The notes beneath the pieces are model-generated. The model did no database searches and had not been told where the DNA came from. It was given only the letters and a program-made list of their open reading frames with translations. The position numbers and the translations under genes are program-made. A DNA stretch of 64,000 nucleotides from Eustoma russellianum (Eukaryota > Streptophyta > Magnoliopsida > Gentianales > Gentianaceae): positions 37,388,539 to 37,452,538 of the forward strand of contig AP025043.1 of assembly GCA_036186865.1 (NCBI GenBank), read 5' to 3'. Shown piece by piece: positions 1 to 10,345 of the stretch (position 1 is the first letter of the stretch; each line of letters starts with the position of its first letter).

Positions 1-559
1 TTCTTTGGTTGTAAATTCGATGGCTTAGGGGGGTCATCATCTTTGTCAGCCTCACATGGAAAGTTGCAAACAACCAAAAGCTCCGAATCACAGCCAATAG
101 ACTTCCTTCTTGTATGTAATTGTGGATGAGCCGACAGAGAGAGCGAACCACCCACATAACCATCATTGTTACTGTTAGCCAAATCAACATAAATATTTGC
201 TATTCGAATTTCACTATCACCTGCCTGTTGATATAACCTTCATGCATCTGAAGAATTCCTTCTTTAGACGCTTCAACCACGTCCTCTTCAGTATCTGCAA
301 CATTTGGAAATGCCTCATTATTCTGCCGAAGTTCCTCCGTGTCCGGACCTTCCTTGTCCTGAATATCCTCATGCTGACGAGAGCACTCTCCTCCAGCAGG
401 AATTCTCTGATTATTTATTAATTCGTCAGCTTCAATTGAATCGTGTATATTTCTTCGCTTATCCAACCATGATCGTAGATCTTGATTAGTCTTACGAGCA
501 TGTTTCATCATACCTTGGTCCATCACAATATTTTTTGGCAGCTCACTTGATTCGACCAC
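1..559 (-). pseudogene. Unrecognised acidic coding remnant, frameshifted, cut by window edge
   Basis: I do not recognise this protein. From 559 down to 200 there is a 119-codon open frame rich in Glu, Asp, Asn and Gln, with no membrane segment or zinc motif. It ends at a TAG at 200. A different frame is open from about 225 down to base 1 with no stop, reading IRIANIYVDLANSNNDGYV and onward, so a frameshift near 215 is likely. It lies just beyond the 3' tail of the RTE LINE. It could be part of another transposon's first ORF or a decayed host exon; nothing seen decides between these. Confidence 0.3.
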
Positions 560-727
560 AACCTCCTTGCCTATATCCTTGACTTTCTTGGGCTTACATA
601 TCCCTGCTTACTCCTTAACTAGCATCTCCTTTGGTAGGGTAGCATCCTTCTATAGATTTTTATCCAAGGGAGCTTTTTTCTGCTGATTCCGATTGCGATA
701 CAGACATCGGGATTCATTAAATCCTAT
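560..727. other. Unassigned sequence between the remnant and the LINE tail
   Basis: This stretch has scattered stops in all frames. It may be an upstream part of the same decayed coding sequence, since Lys-rich open segments occur on the minus strand. No recognisable feature was seen. Confidence 0.3.
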
Positions 728-748
728 ACAACAACAACACATACCCAG
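728..748 (-). repeat. Displaced 3' tail of the RTE-type LINE
   Basis: On the minus strand this reads CTGGGTATGTGTTGTTGTTG, the TTG-rich 3' end typical of plant RTE LINEs. The body of the LINE ends at 24775 with GGTTGGGATATGTTGGG. The two halves are separated by copia A, whose 5-bp target duplication (CCCAG at 744-748, CCCAA at 24770-24774) lies inside this tail. Confidence 0.65.
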
Positions 749-1318
749 TGTCGAGATTGAAGGAATTAGAAATTCATTCAAGTTAAAGGTTAATTTACAA
801 GGTTGCTTTCTTTTGATAGGGTGAAAACTACTTCTAACGGCTATTTTACAACTTGAACAATGGTCATTGTCAACCTACTGCAAACTACAACGGCTATGAT
901 AACGGCTAGTTAACAACACAGCTCAGTTATGTACAGGAATAATTCCAAGCAATATTTACTAAATATGGTAGGTCTGCCTTATTAACTTGTGCTTCACTTC
1001 GTTCCCTCATCTCAGCACTTTTTTACATTGTTATCTCTATCACATCTAAGTTCTCTGCTTCACCTCAGCTCTTCTTCAGCTCAGCACGTCCATACTTGTC
1101 TTTTCTTGTCTTAGTTACGTGCTTCACCTTGGCTCCTCTTCAGCTCAACACAGCTACGTTTATTTTTAGCTCGGCTAAGAGTTTGTCTGAAACACATCTT
1201 CAACTCAGCACGACTACTTTTATTCTTAGCTCGGCTGAGAGTTTATCTTTCAGCACGTTGGTTTTCTGAATCAGGTTATCTGACCTGAGCTCAGCTCGGC
1301 TGGGACTTTATTTCCACA
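749..1318 (-). repeat. Copia A 3' LTR (570 bp)
   Basis: It matches the split right LTR at 7257-7495 plus 24525-24769. Its inner edge adjoins the polypurine tract at 1319-1330 (minus strand AGCTTGAGAGGG). It contains repeated segments built on CAGCTCGGCTGAGAG-like text. It is longer than the other LTR by about 85 bp, so one copy has gained or lost internal repeat sequence. Confidence 0.88.
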
Positions 1319-1330
1319 CCCTCTCAAGCT
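1319..1330 (-). other. Copia A polypurine tract
   Basis: AGCTTGAGAGGG on the minus strand lies directly before the 3' LTR start TGTGGAAA. This is the expected position for the plus-strand DNA primer of a copia element. Confidence 0.7.
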
Positions 1331-1914
1331 TAGTTGTATATATTCATACAACCAAACTTTGACATTAAGTATTGGAAGATACTGGTTGAGACTAGTCTTG
1401 TGAAAAGGTCAGCTACTTGATCCTTGGTAGAGATGTGTACTAACTTGACCTCATTTTCTTCTATCTTCTCTCGAATAAAATGTCTATCGATTTTTACATG
1501 TTTTGATTTGTCGTGCTGAACTAGATTCTCTGCCATGCTTATCGCAGAGACACTGTCGCAGTAGATTTGGTTTTACAGACTTGCCTTTATGTGATGATCC
1601 TTGAGTACTCGTCTGATTCAAATTCCTTCGCATATTCCTAATGCAAGGGCTCTCAGCTCAGCTTCTGCGCTAATCTTCGATATTACATGTTGTTTCTTGC
1701 TCCTCCAAGTAACTAAGTTTCTCCAAAGAAATGTTACATACCCTGCAGTTCACCTCATGTCAGTTTTGGATCCAGCCCAGTCTGCGTTTGTGAATATCTT
1801 GATATTCCGATCTGTGCTCTTCTTGAAACACAGTCCTTGGCCAGATGCATTCTTGAGGTGCTTAAGAATTCTAACTACAGCTTAGAGATGCTCATTAGTA
1901 GACTTATGCATATA
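1330..1914 (-). pseudogene. Copia A RNase H domain
   Basis: The minus strand shows NADWAGSKTD, WRSKKQHVISKISAEAELRAL and, near the end, MAENLVQHDKSKHVKIDRHF followed by STKDQVADLFTR. These are the usual landmarks of Ty1/copia RNase H, which removes the RNA template during reverse transcription. The frame is broken by stops after DMR and ICEGI. The C-terminus ends about 12 bp before the LTR. It follows the RT remnant as the last pol domain. Confidence 0.85.
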
Positions 1915-2890
1915 TTAAGATGCAAAACTTACTACATAACATATATGTGGCATGGTATGCGATAGATAGATTAATTTTCCAACTAGCCTTAGATGACTAA
2001 GTTTATCAGTTGGAGTAGTATCCCACTGCTCTCTTGGTTTGTATCTATGTTCTACTGGACTGCTTGCTGGTCTGCATCCGCACAGACCAGTTTCTTTTAG
2101 GAGATCAAGAATGTATTTCTTTTGTGAAATAAACATTCCCTCTTTATTCCTAGCAATTTCCATTCCTAGAAAATACCTTAGCTTGCCGAGGTCTGTCATT
2201 TCAAATTGTTCTGATAGTTTTGTTTTAGTGTTGTTTATCTTGAGGTCATCATTCCTATTAATTATGATATCATCTACATATACTATTAGTATGGTTAGCT
2301 TCCCTTAGGTGAAGTTTTGGTAAATACAGTGTAATCGCTATGACTTTGGCTAAATTTCAGGTCGGTTACTATCTTAGTGAAGGTCTTCAACCAAGCTCGA
2401 AGTGATTGCTTCAGCCCATACAACGATTTCTTTAGCTTCCAAACTTTGTTTTTATTAGTTTCATTGTTAAATCCTGGTGGAATACTCATGTTTACTTTCT
2501 CAGCTAAATCTCTGTTTAGGAATGCATTTTCAACATCCAATTGGTAGGGTTCCCACTCTAAGTTTATTGCGATAGAAAAGATGACCTGAATAGTGTTAAG
2601 TTTAGCCACTCGCGCAAATGTTTCTAAGTAATCTACTCCATATGTTTGTATGAAGCCTTTAGCTACTACCTTCTATATTTATTTATGGTTCCATTATTGT
2701 TATACTTGACTGTGAAAACCCATCTGCATTATACTAGTTTTATAGTGGCCAAGGTGGGAGTCAGTTCCCACATTTGATTCTTATTAAGGCATTCATTTCT
2801 TTATTTAATGATCCCTGCCATTCAGGCCGGCTTAGTGCTTCTTCTATTTTTTGGGATAATCTTGTCACCAAGTTAGCACACAAATGTTCT
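1915..2890 (-). pseudogene. Copia A reverse transcriptase domain
   Basis: Recognisable copia RT text runs from about 2880 (LSRKIEEALSRPEWQGSLN) through LDVENAFLNRDL and KKSLYGLKQS to YVDDIIINRN near 2270, then MTDLGKLRYFLGMEIARN. YVDD is the catalytic motif that copies RNA into DNA. The residues are spread over at least three frames with several stops, so no functional protein can be made. It lies between the integrase remnant and RNase H as expected. Confidence 0.87.
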
Positions 2891-3005
2891 AAAATCAGAA
2901 TTCAAATATAGCAGGATATATATTCTTCTGTGGGGTATTTGATACATACAGGATTCCTGTGCATTCCCGAGTTCCTTTCCTTAGTGCAATTGGTCTATTG
3001 TCTAC

Positions 3006-3668
3006 TTAGGTTTCATGGTCATACTCATTTGTATCTTCTAATGGGTCTTTGGTTGTTGGCTGTATTTGTTCAGCTCGACTACTGCTTCTTGGGACTTCCT
3101 CATAATTGGAGAATATGGGAGAGTTAAGTACATGTTGGGAATTAGTATTGCCAGCCTGAGATGGTTGCCAAGATGCTGGGCTTGGCAGAACTTGCAATTT
3201 TGAACTGGAGCTAGTTTTCTCTATATTGTCAACTGTTGTCCAATATTCAGTAATCTTTGAATTGTTCGTTTTGGTTAGCGATTTGTAGAATGTATGTCTT
3301 TCATCAAAGCAGACGTCGAGCGTTACAAACATTCTTTTATTGGTTGGACAGTAACACTTGTAACCTTTCTGCGATCCTAAATATCCTAGGAAGATGCACA
3401 CAACTGACCCAGGATCCAATTTCCCTCGAAGGCTTTGACTGAATATGAATGTATGCTATACACCCAAATAGTTTGAAAGGCAGCTCAGAGAGCAGCTTAG
3501 TATGTGGGTAATGGCTTAGAAGTATTTCTCTAAGAGTTTTAAATGACAGATTTCTGAACGACATTTTGTTTATCACATAGGTAGCAGTAAGAAAGGCTTC
3601 ACCCCATTACTGCTTGGGTACATTCATTCTAAACATGAGAGCTCGAATTACTTCAAGTAGATGCCTTT
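3006..3668 (-). pseudogene. Copia A integrase C-terminal part and linker
   Basis: It resumes at RHLLEVIRALMF (about 3667 downward), the part of copia integrase just after the catalytic Glu region, and continues through LFGCIAYIHI and VCIFLGYLGSQKGYKCY to a Ser/Thr-rich linker. The preceding half lies at 5096-5509. A foldback element sits exactly between them. Two overlapping frames (3576-3337 and 3419-3006) show at least one frameshift. Confidence 0.82.
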
Positions 3669-3673
3669 TTTCA

Positions 3674-3936
3674 GAAAAATTACACTTGGACCCCCTGTGG
3701 TTTGGCTTAATTCCAAAAACCTTCTCTCTCGTTTGGAATTATACATTTACTTCCCAAATGATATGGGTTAAAAAGACACAGTCTAATTTCCGACATGTTT
3801 ACCCCCGGTGGTCTTGCCAAAAATTGGCCGGTGCCTTTTAACCCAAACTAGTAGGGAGATAAATATATAATTGCAAACGACAGGGGAGGTTTTGTGAATT
3901 AAGCCAAACCACTGGGGGTATATATGATTTTTCTTT
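3674..3936. repeat. Palindromic terminal block A of the foldback element
   Basis: The left arm starts GAAAAATTACACTTGGACCC and the right arm is its diverged reverse complement ending near 3936. Shared text includes GTGGTTTGGCTTAATTC and GTTTGGAATTATA-like sequence. The centre carries AATTGGCC. The block could fold into a long hairpin. Confidence 0.7.
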
Positions 3937-4853
3937 TGCCTAATGAAAATTAGAGATGATAGCGATATTCAATTCATGAATGCTTATATATATATATATA
4001 TGCGTGTATATACATATATGCATATATAACTGAATCTGAATAAATAAAAAATAAATTTTTTCCTTTTTATATTAAAGATGTTAATACGTATGTGTTTTAT
4101 TAAGTGAATAGAACTGAATAGAAAATAAATAGTATATATATATATATATACGTGTGTGTGTGTTTGTATATATATATATATGCATATAAAATGGAATAGA
4201 ATTCAGTGAAACATAAAATTGGTCTTTTTATATTAAAGGCGTTAACATGTAAGTGTTATATTAAGTGAAATTTTGGTTTGACATAAAAGTTATAAAAATA
4301 TATTATTCTTATATAAATTGTTTAACATTTAAAAATAACATAACTACCATCATACATGCAACATCTATGTTAGTTGCGCTCTTAATTACATTACAACTTA
4401 GACATAAAATGCTTTCTCTAACGGTCTTTTTGTCTTCTAATTGAAAAATAAAAATATTTATAAGTTGCTTTTAAATGATATTCCATAACCACATCAGTCA
4501 ATGAAAATATTATTCAGTCCTCGTATAATAATAGACATTCCAAAATTTTAATAACATGAGAAAACATGAAAAAAATGTAACACACGTTTTAAAAATATTT
4601 AAAATCATTTGAACTTTTTGTTATAACATAAATTTATGTTGTATTGAAAAATCAAAGTACTTAACATTTTAGAACGGAGTTAGGAGTAATTACACCGTCC
4701 GACCATGGTAATCTGCTTGTCATGTACATGCATGAATTAGTTATGGTCATAATCAACATTGTTAAAGATTGATAAAATACGTTTAACTAAATATGTGTGT
4801 ATGTGTGTAAGAATAATTTTGGGAGAAAATTACACTTATTTTGATTAACTAAA

Positions 4854-5090
4854 GGAAAAATTACACATACACCCCTGTAGTTTGGCTTAATTCTAAAAAC
4901 CTCCTCTATCGTTTGTAATTATATACATTTACCTCGCATACGGTTTAGGTTAAAAAGGTAATTCCCTCGCCAGTAATTGGCCGGTGTCTTTTTAACCTAA
5001 ACCATTGGGGAGTTAAATGTATAATTCCAAACGAGAGGGAAGGTTTTTGGAATTAAGCCAAACCACAGGAGGTGTAAATTTAATTTGCCT
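4854..5090. repeat. Palindromic terminal block B of the foldback element
   Basis: This block is homologous to block A. It begins GGAAAAATTACACATACACC and ends with the reverse complement AAGCCAAACCACAGGAGGTG. Its centre also carries an AATTGGCCGG core. Confidence 0.7.
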
Positions 5091-5095
5091 CCTAT

Positions 5096-5509
5096 TTTTC
5101 TTTTCATCAACTCCGTTCTATTGAGGTGTATAGGTACGGGTGGTTTGGTGGTAAATACCATTTTCAAGCATAAATATTTGAAGTTTTCTGTCTAAATATT
5201 CAGTTTCATTTGTCTGACCTAAGTGTTTTAATCATACAACCGAACTGATTTTTTTATAAGTGATACATATCTTTTAAATACTTGTCCGACCTCACTTTTA
5301 TTTTTTAACAAGTATATCCATGTTAATCTGGTATGGTCATCCAAAAAGTTTATGAACCATCTTACTCTATTGATGTTATTTACTTTAGATGGTCCCCAAA
5401 TATCTGAGTGAATAAGGTAAAAAGGTGTTAAGGACTTGTATGTTTTAACTGGATAAATCTGTTTAGTGTGTTTAGCTAGTTGACAGGTCTCACAAGTAAT
5501 ATCTTTCAT
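5096..5509 (-). pseudogene. Copia A integrase zinc-binding end and catalytic core
   Basis: The minus strand reads CETCQLAKHTKQ, then LIHSDIWGPSKVN (first catalytic Asp) and FLDDHTRLTWIYLLKNKSEV. A frameshift near 5240 gives RSD, then GIYHQTTR and NGVDEKKNR (catalytic Glu region) down to about 5096. The foldback element follows directly. This is the enzyme that joins retrotransposon DNA to the host chromosome. The frameshift, a stop after the tract and the 1.4 kb insertion all disable it. Confidence 0.83.
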
Positions 5510-5719
5510 GTCACTGAGCTAAATAACTTTGGCATTAAATGTTTTAAATATACAAAATTTGGATGACACATTCTGTTATGCCATAACAAAATTTTCCCAA
5601 TACATGGATTTCTAGGGTGCAAAATACTAGAGTCTTGGTCACTTGACAGCTCGGCTGAGCTTACTAATCCTCTGTTTTCTTGACTCCAGTATGTATAGGC
5701 CTGCTATATTCCTAGCACT

Positions 5720-6127
5720 TCAAGTCATCTCCTTCACTTTGTTTTCATGAAAACAACATTCCATGGACATGAAGCAAGCTAAGCAATTATTATCCCGAGT
5801 CAGCTTGCTAATAGACAACATGTTAAAACTTAGACTAGGGACATGAAGGATACCTCTCAGTGTGATTTTGTAGTTAATTATAGCAAAACCTATTCCAACA
5901 ACATTTAAGGTAATTTTATTTGCAATTTTTACTTTCTTTGGTACAAAAAATAAGGAGTAGCAGTTTAGAAGGGTATTATTATTGGTCATGTGATCCGTAG
6001 CCCCAGAGTCAATGATGCATGAACTGATAGGGCTTGGCTGGAAGTAGCCTACCATAGTTTCCTGGTGTAGGTCAGCTCGGCTCCCTTGTCTGTTCAGCAG
6101 ATTGATAAGTGTGGCAATCTGCTCCAC
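5720..6127 (-). pseudogene. Copia A aspartic protease domain
   Basis: A 135-codon open stretch contains CIIDSGATDHMTNN, the DSGATDH active site of copia proteases that cleave the polyprotein. It continues into the strand-rich region ending in HVPSLSFNMLSISKLT, the normal lead-in to the pre-integrase domain. The region 5510-5719 continues that domain with stops. Confidence 0.85.
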
Positions 6128-6262
6128 TGTAATTACCTCAACATCCGCTACTTGGACCGGGCTACAGGTGGGTTGTGCTTGGTCGAGCTACTCCAGGCTG
6201 AGTTTTGCTACTTACCTGATGTGCAGCACTGTGTCCAACAGTGAATGGTTTTATTATGGTCT

Positions 6263-7181
6263 CTAGGGAGCATTGCTGGTCTTCAGAGGAGGTTTTCCTT
6301 CTCGGATCAGCTTTGCTTGTAATTTCCAGCAGTCATCGACTGTATGACCCTCTTTTTTGTAGTATTTGCTCACTTTGCCTCCAGTAGAGGCAAAGTGCCT
6401 TTTAACAGCCAGCTTAGAGGCTTCTGCTGGCTGCTCAGAATGCAGAGCTAAGGATTCTACGGTTGTAGATCCTCCCATCATAACTTTCTTTCGGCTTTCT
6501 TCGTGTTTGATTTCTGCGAAGGCAGACTTCAGAGTTGGTAGTCGTTTAACACTCAAAATTCGACTTCGTTCAGTGTCGAATTCTATATTCAATTTACTTA
6601 GGAGGCAAAAAACCCGCTTCCTCTCTTTTATTTCTATGTGAAGTGCAATATCAGTGATACATGACCACTGATGTGCTTCAAAAGGTCAATCTGCTGCCAT
6701 GTTTTAGTAAGAAGAGTGTAGTATTTGTGGATTGGCACACTCTCTTGTTTCAGCTCATGAAGATGAGCTTCGAGTTCATACAACTCTGAGATGTTATCTT
6801 GCTTGTAATATATCTCCTTGACTGCAGAAAAGATTTCTGCTGCAGTAGTATACATTATAAAGTGGTCAGAAATGTCTGGCTGCATAGAACTTATCAGCTA
6901 GGACATTAACATGCTGTTTTTTTGGACTTCCATATTTGGAAGTGTGCATATATTTCAGATGGGACATGGACTGTCCCGTATAAGCATTCCTCCTTGCCTT
7001 TGCTGGTGATAAACATATCTATCCCTCGAGACCATGAAAGGTAGTTATCTCCATTAAGTTTATTGCTGGTGATAACAATAAAGGAACCCTTAGTAAGTTG
7101 AGGAACACGCACCACTCCTGATGATTGAGCACAGATGGAGGTGGCCTCTGTATATTTAGCTGGGTTGAAAAGGGTAGTCAT
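6263..7181 (-). pseudogene. Copia A gag (capsid, UBN2-like) remnant
   Basis: It begins MTTLFNPAKYTEATS about 75 bp inside the primer site and shows the copia capsid signature LNGDNYLSWSRGIDMFI, then LEAHLHELKQ and the CCHC region. There are three open blocks (7181-6906, 6885-6634, 6592-6263) separated by stops or frameshifts. The zinc knuckle has decayed: KYYKKEGHTVDDCWKL has Tyr in place of the first two Cys. The protein would have packaged element RNA. Confidence 0.85.
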
Positions 7182-7242
7182 TTGAAGAAATTTTAAAAAG
7201 TGTAGAAAATAGAGTATGAGTCGCAGGTATTTTGAATCAGAT

Positions 7243-7256
7243 TAGCTCTGACACCA
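7243..7256 (-). other. Copia A primer binding site
   Basis: TGGTGTCAGAGCTA on the minus strand follows the LTR end CTCGACA directly. It matches the initiator-Met tRNA site (TGGTATCAGAGC) common in plant copia elements, with one change. Confidence 0.8.
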
Positions 7257-7495
7257 TGTCGAGATTAAAGGAATTAGAAATTCATTCAAGTGAAAGTTTA
7301 ATTTACAAGGTTGTCTCCCTTTTATCTGGGTGAAAACTACTCTAACGGCTATTTTACAACTTGAATAGTGGTCAATGTCAACCTACTACAAACTACAACG
7401 GTTTTGGTAATGGCTAGTTACCAACACAGCTCAGCTGTGTATAGAAATATTTTTAAGTAATATTTACTAAGTATTGTAGGTCTGCCTTCTTAACT
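7257..7495 (-). repeat. Copia A 5' LTR, inner part
   Basis: It matches 749-990 of the 3' LTR. Homology stops at 7495, where the Pack-MULE starts. The same LTR resumes at 24516. The last nine bases (7487-7495, TTCTTAACT) are the left copy of the MULE target duplication. Confidence 0.9.
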
Positions 7496-7892
7496 GGGAA
7501 AAATTGTACTTATCACCCAAACGTTGGCCAAATTTTCCATTTAGCATTTAATTGTTCTGAAACCTCAGTTGGCAGCCAAACGTGGCAAAAATTGACTCAA
7601 TTAACACCAAAAACCGGCTGATGACTTGGTGCAGCCGGTTTCGGCACATTTTACCGCCAAAAAACGATTCCCCCAAAATTAACGTCTTCCCCTTCACTCC
7701 CTTCTGCTGCTACTGTTCCTTGTTGGTTTGCCTCCATAAATTAGCCTCCCAATTCACAAAATCACCTAATATACATCAATAATTCACATTCCTCATTGTT
7801 TCTCCTTTCTCTATTGTGCTTTAAGATGTCTTCCTCATCCTCGGTTGGTAATCGCCGGAGGAGGGCTGAATTGGATGTGGAAGGTCGCTGCT
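7496..7892 (+). repeat. Pack-MULE left terminal inverted repeat (397 bp)
   Basis: It aligns base for base, with scattered changes, to the reverse complement of 24119-24515. Its inner part contains ATGTCTTCCTCATCCTCGG at 7826 and about 67 bp of the GRF gene's first exon in mirror orientation to the right-hand copy. Homology ends at GGTCGCTGC. Confidence 0.88.
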
Positions 7893-8560
7893 AAAATTCT
7901 GATTGCTACTGTTATAGCCGTGTAAGAAAAAAAACAAAATATAAAAGATAAAGATAAATAAGAAATAAATAAAATGTTTAAATTCCAATTTCTATCCTAA
8001 TCAATCTAATTATCCTCTTAACTCTATCCCTAAATTCTCTCCCCCATCAATCCTCCCATCACTCCCTATAACTTCTCATCTTGATTAACCCTAACCCTCC
8101 CTCTCTTACCCCAATTCGACAGCCTCCTCTCCCTCTCCCCATCAACAATTTTCGGCCACAACAAGAAGAGAAAAGAAGGATCCTTGATCCAAGGTTCAAG
8201 AGAAGGAGGATCAAGCGCTCTCAAGATCACCCCACCTTTCTATATCAATTCTCGCTAGGAATCGAGGTAGGTGCATATTCATTATTTCCTCAAAACGGTA
8301 TGAAGGCTTGCATAGGCAAAAGGGTATTTTTATGTGATGTGGTTGTCGTTAGTTCTTGATTTTATTTGGATCATGTGCAACGTGTTTATTTTCCGTTAGT
8401 CGTTTTGTTTTCAACGTGATCTTGTTGTTGTACGTTTCTTTGTGGGGTTGAGATGTCATTATGCGTGTATGGACATGTGGGGAAGGGGTGAAAGGTTGAA
8501 TGGGATTGAACGAATGGACTGCAGAAATTTCAGAATGAGAATTCTGAAATTCGGGGACAT

Positions 8561-8690
8561 CGATCGATCGACGTCCAGAGGCTGAGGGTTCGATGTGCCT
8601 CAGAACCACGTCGATCGATCGACGTCCCATGGCTGAGGGTTCGACGTGCCTCAGAACCACGTCGAACGATCGACGTCAGAGGATGACGTC
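8561..8690. repeat. 51-bp tandem repeat in the solo LTR (about 2.5 copies)
   Basis: CGATCGATCGACGTC starts at 8561 and 8612, with a diverged copy (CGAACGATCG) at 8663. The spacers share GGCTGAGGGTTCGA and TGCCTCAGAACCACG. The CGATCGATCG core is self-complementary. Confidence 0.85.
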
Positions 8691-8774
8691 CAGCTGTTCT
8701 TTTTCCTTTCTTTTGCATTCATGGCACGTGCATTGCATGAGGTACCCATTGTCTGCGGGTGTGCGTGTTCGGAG

Positions 8775-8980
8775 GATACGTAGTGCCTACAGGGCGTGGG
8801 GACCGTGATGATACACAGCGTCGGTCGGGCGTGGGTGTCATGTGATACGCAGCGTCTATAGGGCGTGGGTGTCGTACGGATACGCAGCGTCTATAGGGCG
8901 TGGGTGTCATGAGATACGCAGCATCTATAGGGCGTGGGTGCCATACGATACACAGCGTCTATAGGGCGTGGGTGTCCAGA
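8775..8980. repeat. 34-35 bp tandem array in the solo LTR (six copies)
   Basis: Units start at 8775, 8810, 8844, 8879, 8913 and 8947, each near GATACGCAGCGTCTATAGGG followed by CGTGGGTGTC. The copies are contiguous with no unique spacers. Confidence 0.9.
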
Positions 8981-9738
8981 ACGGCAAGTGGTGGCTAGAG
9001 ACCATGACGCTGGAGTTAGGTCCCGGGAACATGCATTGCATATAGGCCTAGGAGCATTTTGCCTGACATGTTTCTAGTTGCGCGTGACACGTTATGTGAG
9101 CATGCATCACGTACTTGCGCATGCATCTTGTGGGGAGTGTTTATTTCCGTATAAGCCATGTCATGTAGTTTATGTTGAGTACGTGGATTGTCTTACCTTC
9201 CGGTTGCATGCTATCTGTTCTATGTGGTTACGTGGAGATATCGTTTTGGGTATGTAAGTTTTGTATTGTTTTGAGAGGCACCTACTGGGTGATTACCATC
9301 ACTCACACCTACTATTCCATATGTAGCCGAGACGGAGTATGATTACATCTACGTTGAGGATGGATCCGATACCGTGGAATGGACTGAGTGACTCGTAGAT
9401 ACGGCTGCGGCAAGGATGGAGACAGGCTTTTTGTGATGCTTTGGGGTGACACAGACATTTTATTCACATGCTTTGAAAACAATTTCATGTTTTGATAAAT
9501 TTAGACATTTGACCTTGATTTGTAAGGCCCGGTCAGCCTAGACTTTCCATCGTTATTTTCTTAAAGTTATTTAATTTCGGAATTAGTATTTGACTTATCG
9601 TTTCCGCAGGAAGAAAAGGAAAGTTTTCTATGTCAGCACTGACGTGTAGCAGATTGATGTGACGCCTAGTATTCTCCTGAGTGAGATACGGCGGGTGCAC
9701 CGTTTCCGAGGGTGGAGCTCGGGAGCGGGACGCTACAG

Positions 9739-9906
9739 CTACTCCAACCATAAGTTCCGGATTTCGTTCCCGTTGATATGAACATCTGGAGGAGCAGAAT
9801 CTGGACGATTGTTTTGAACATAACCACCTTGCATGATTGTGATAATATAGACAACAACCACGACCACGAAAAGCAACATCCATGCTGAAAGATGTAGGAT
9901 ATCGAT
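9739..9906 (-). pseudogene. Pack-MULE terminal exon with transmembrane segment (end of GRF zinc-finger gene)
   Basis: Acceptor TTTGGCAG precedes 9906. The 55 codons then read IDILHLSAWMLLFVVVVV and end in TAG at 9741-9739, inside the solo-LTR target duplication. A roughly 18-residue hydrophobic helix precedes a short hydrophilic tail. Small plant GRF zinc-finger proteins often end this way. The exon begins in phase 0 and the GRF exon (24184 to 16558) ends in phase 0, so the two join in frame if the P-loop exons are skipped. Calling it one gene is inference from phase and family layout. Confidence 0.6.
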
Positions 9907-10280
9907 CTGCCAAATAACAAATAAAAACGAGTAAAATTGACTTCATATGCCTCTGTAAAAATCTCATAGGTTAAACATCAGGTTAGATATGCAAATCCAA
10001 TCACCCCTGACGCTAAACAAATTTGAAGATATGTCCTATAACATATGAACATTAGACGTAGCCTGTGTACAACTGAAAAGAGTATCACAGAGAATGGATA
10101 CATGCATGACCACATCAACTTAGAACGCATCGTCTATCGTGAACGATCATATAAGCACCCTGTTCAGACAATGAAATAAACCTATCTAGGAAACTGTTCT
10201 TGTTATGCAACGAATGGTGCTGTTTTATGTTCAGAGAAAGTCCCGCAGAAATCCAGGTGAAATTGATATTGATATCGAAC
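9907..10280 (-). other. Pack-MULE intron between P-loop exon B and the transmembrane exon
   Basis: The sequence is AT-rich and non-coding on the minus strand, with donor GGCAAG/GTTCGA at 10281 and acceptor TTTGGCAG at 9907. Part of 10280-10200 can be read as an extension of exon B before a stop. No other feature was seen. Confidence 0.45.
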
Positions 10281-10345
10281 CTTGCCCATAAACCAGCTTT
10301 TAAGAGGAAGATTTCTATCGGCATGCTCAGGACAATGGCTCAGCA
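10281..10345 (-). pseudogene. Captured P-loop NTPase-like gene, exon B (3' part)
   Basis: The minus strand reads SHCPEHADRNLPLKSWFMGK and reaches a possible donor GTTCGA at 10280. It is the continuation of the exon at 16051-16089. Copia B and its target duplication CAGCA (10341-10345, 16046-16050) lie between, and deleting one copy restores a single frame. From memory of plant P-loop NTPases, the TELxIVDxL...EHADRNLP text is typical of one nucleotide-binding family; a profile search is needed for the name. Confidence 0.6.

Larger units (their letters stand above)
3673..5090. mobile_element. Mutator-like foldback element (1.4 kb) with compound palindromic ends
   Basis: It interrupts the copia A integrase. 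Left end AGAAAAATTACAC and right end (reversed) AGGCAAATTAAA begin long inverted repeats sharing TGTGGTTTGGCTTAATTCC. Flanks CCTTTTTTC (3664-3672) and CCTATTTTTC (5091-5100) look like an imperfect 9-10 bp target duplication, the Mutator size. Each terminal block (about 3674-3936 and 4854-5090) is itself a palindrome with arms near 105 bp. The 3940-4850 centre is AT-rich with TA runs and no gene. It is non-autonomous. Two adjacent foldback MITEs are an alternative reading. Confidence 0.7.
7910..9737. mobile_element. Solo LTR (1828 bp), probably Ty3/gypsy
   Basis: It starts TGTTATAGCC and ends ACGCTACA, flanked by the 5-bp duplication GCTAC (7905-7909, 9738-9742), and sits just inside the MULE's left TIR. 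There is no internal coding region or second LTR, so it was left by LTR-LTR recombination. The great length and GC-rich inner part fit plant Ty3/gypsy LTRs, but no pol domain is present to prove the class. The small open frames inside look fortuitous. Orientation is inferred only from TG...CA. Confidence 0.72.

Noticed and set aside
8086..8100. Telomere-like CCCTAACCCT
   Set aside because: Only about two units, inside the solo LTR; not a telomere tract.
8081..8359. 92-codon plus-strand frame at the start of the solo LTR
   Set aside because: Pro-rich C/T-tract translation followed by LTR sequence; no domain.
8775..8980. CRISPR-like array
   Set aside because: The repeats are contiguous, with no unique spacers, and lie in a plant retrotransposon LTR.
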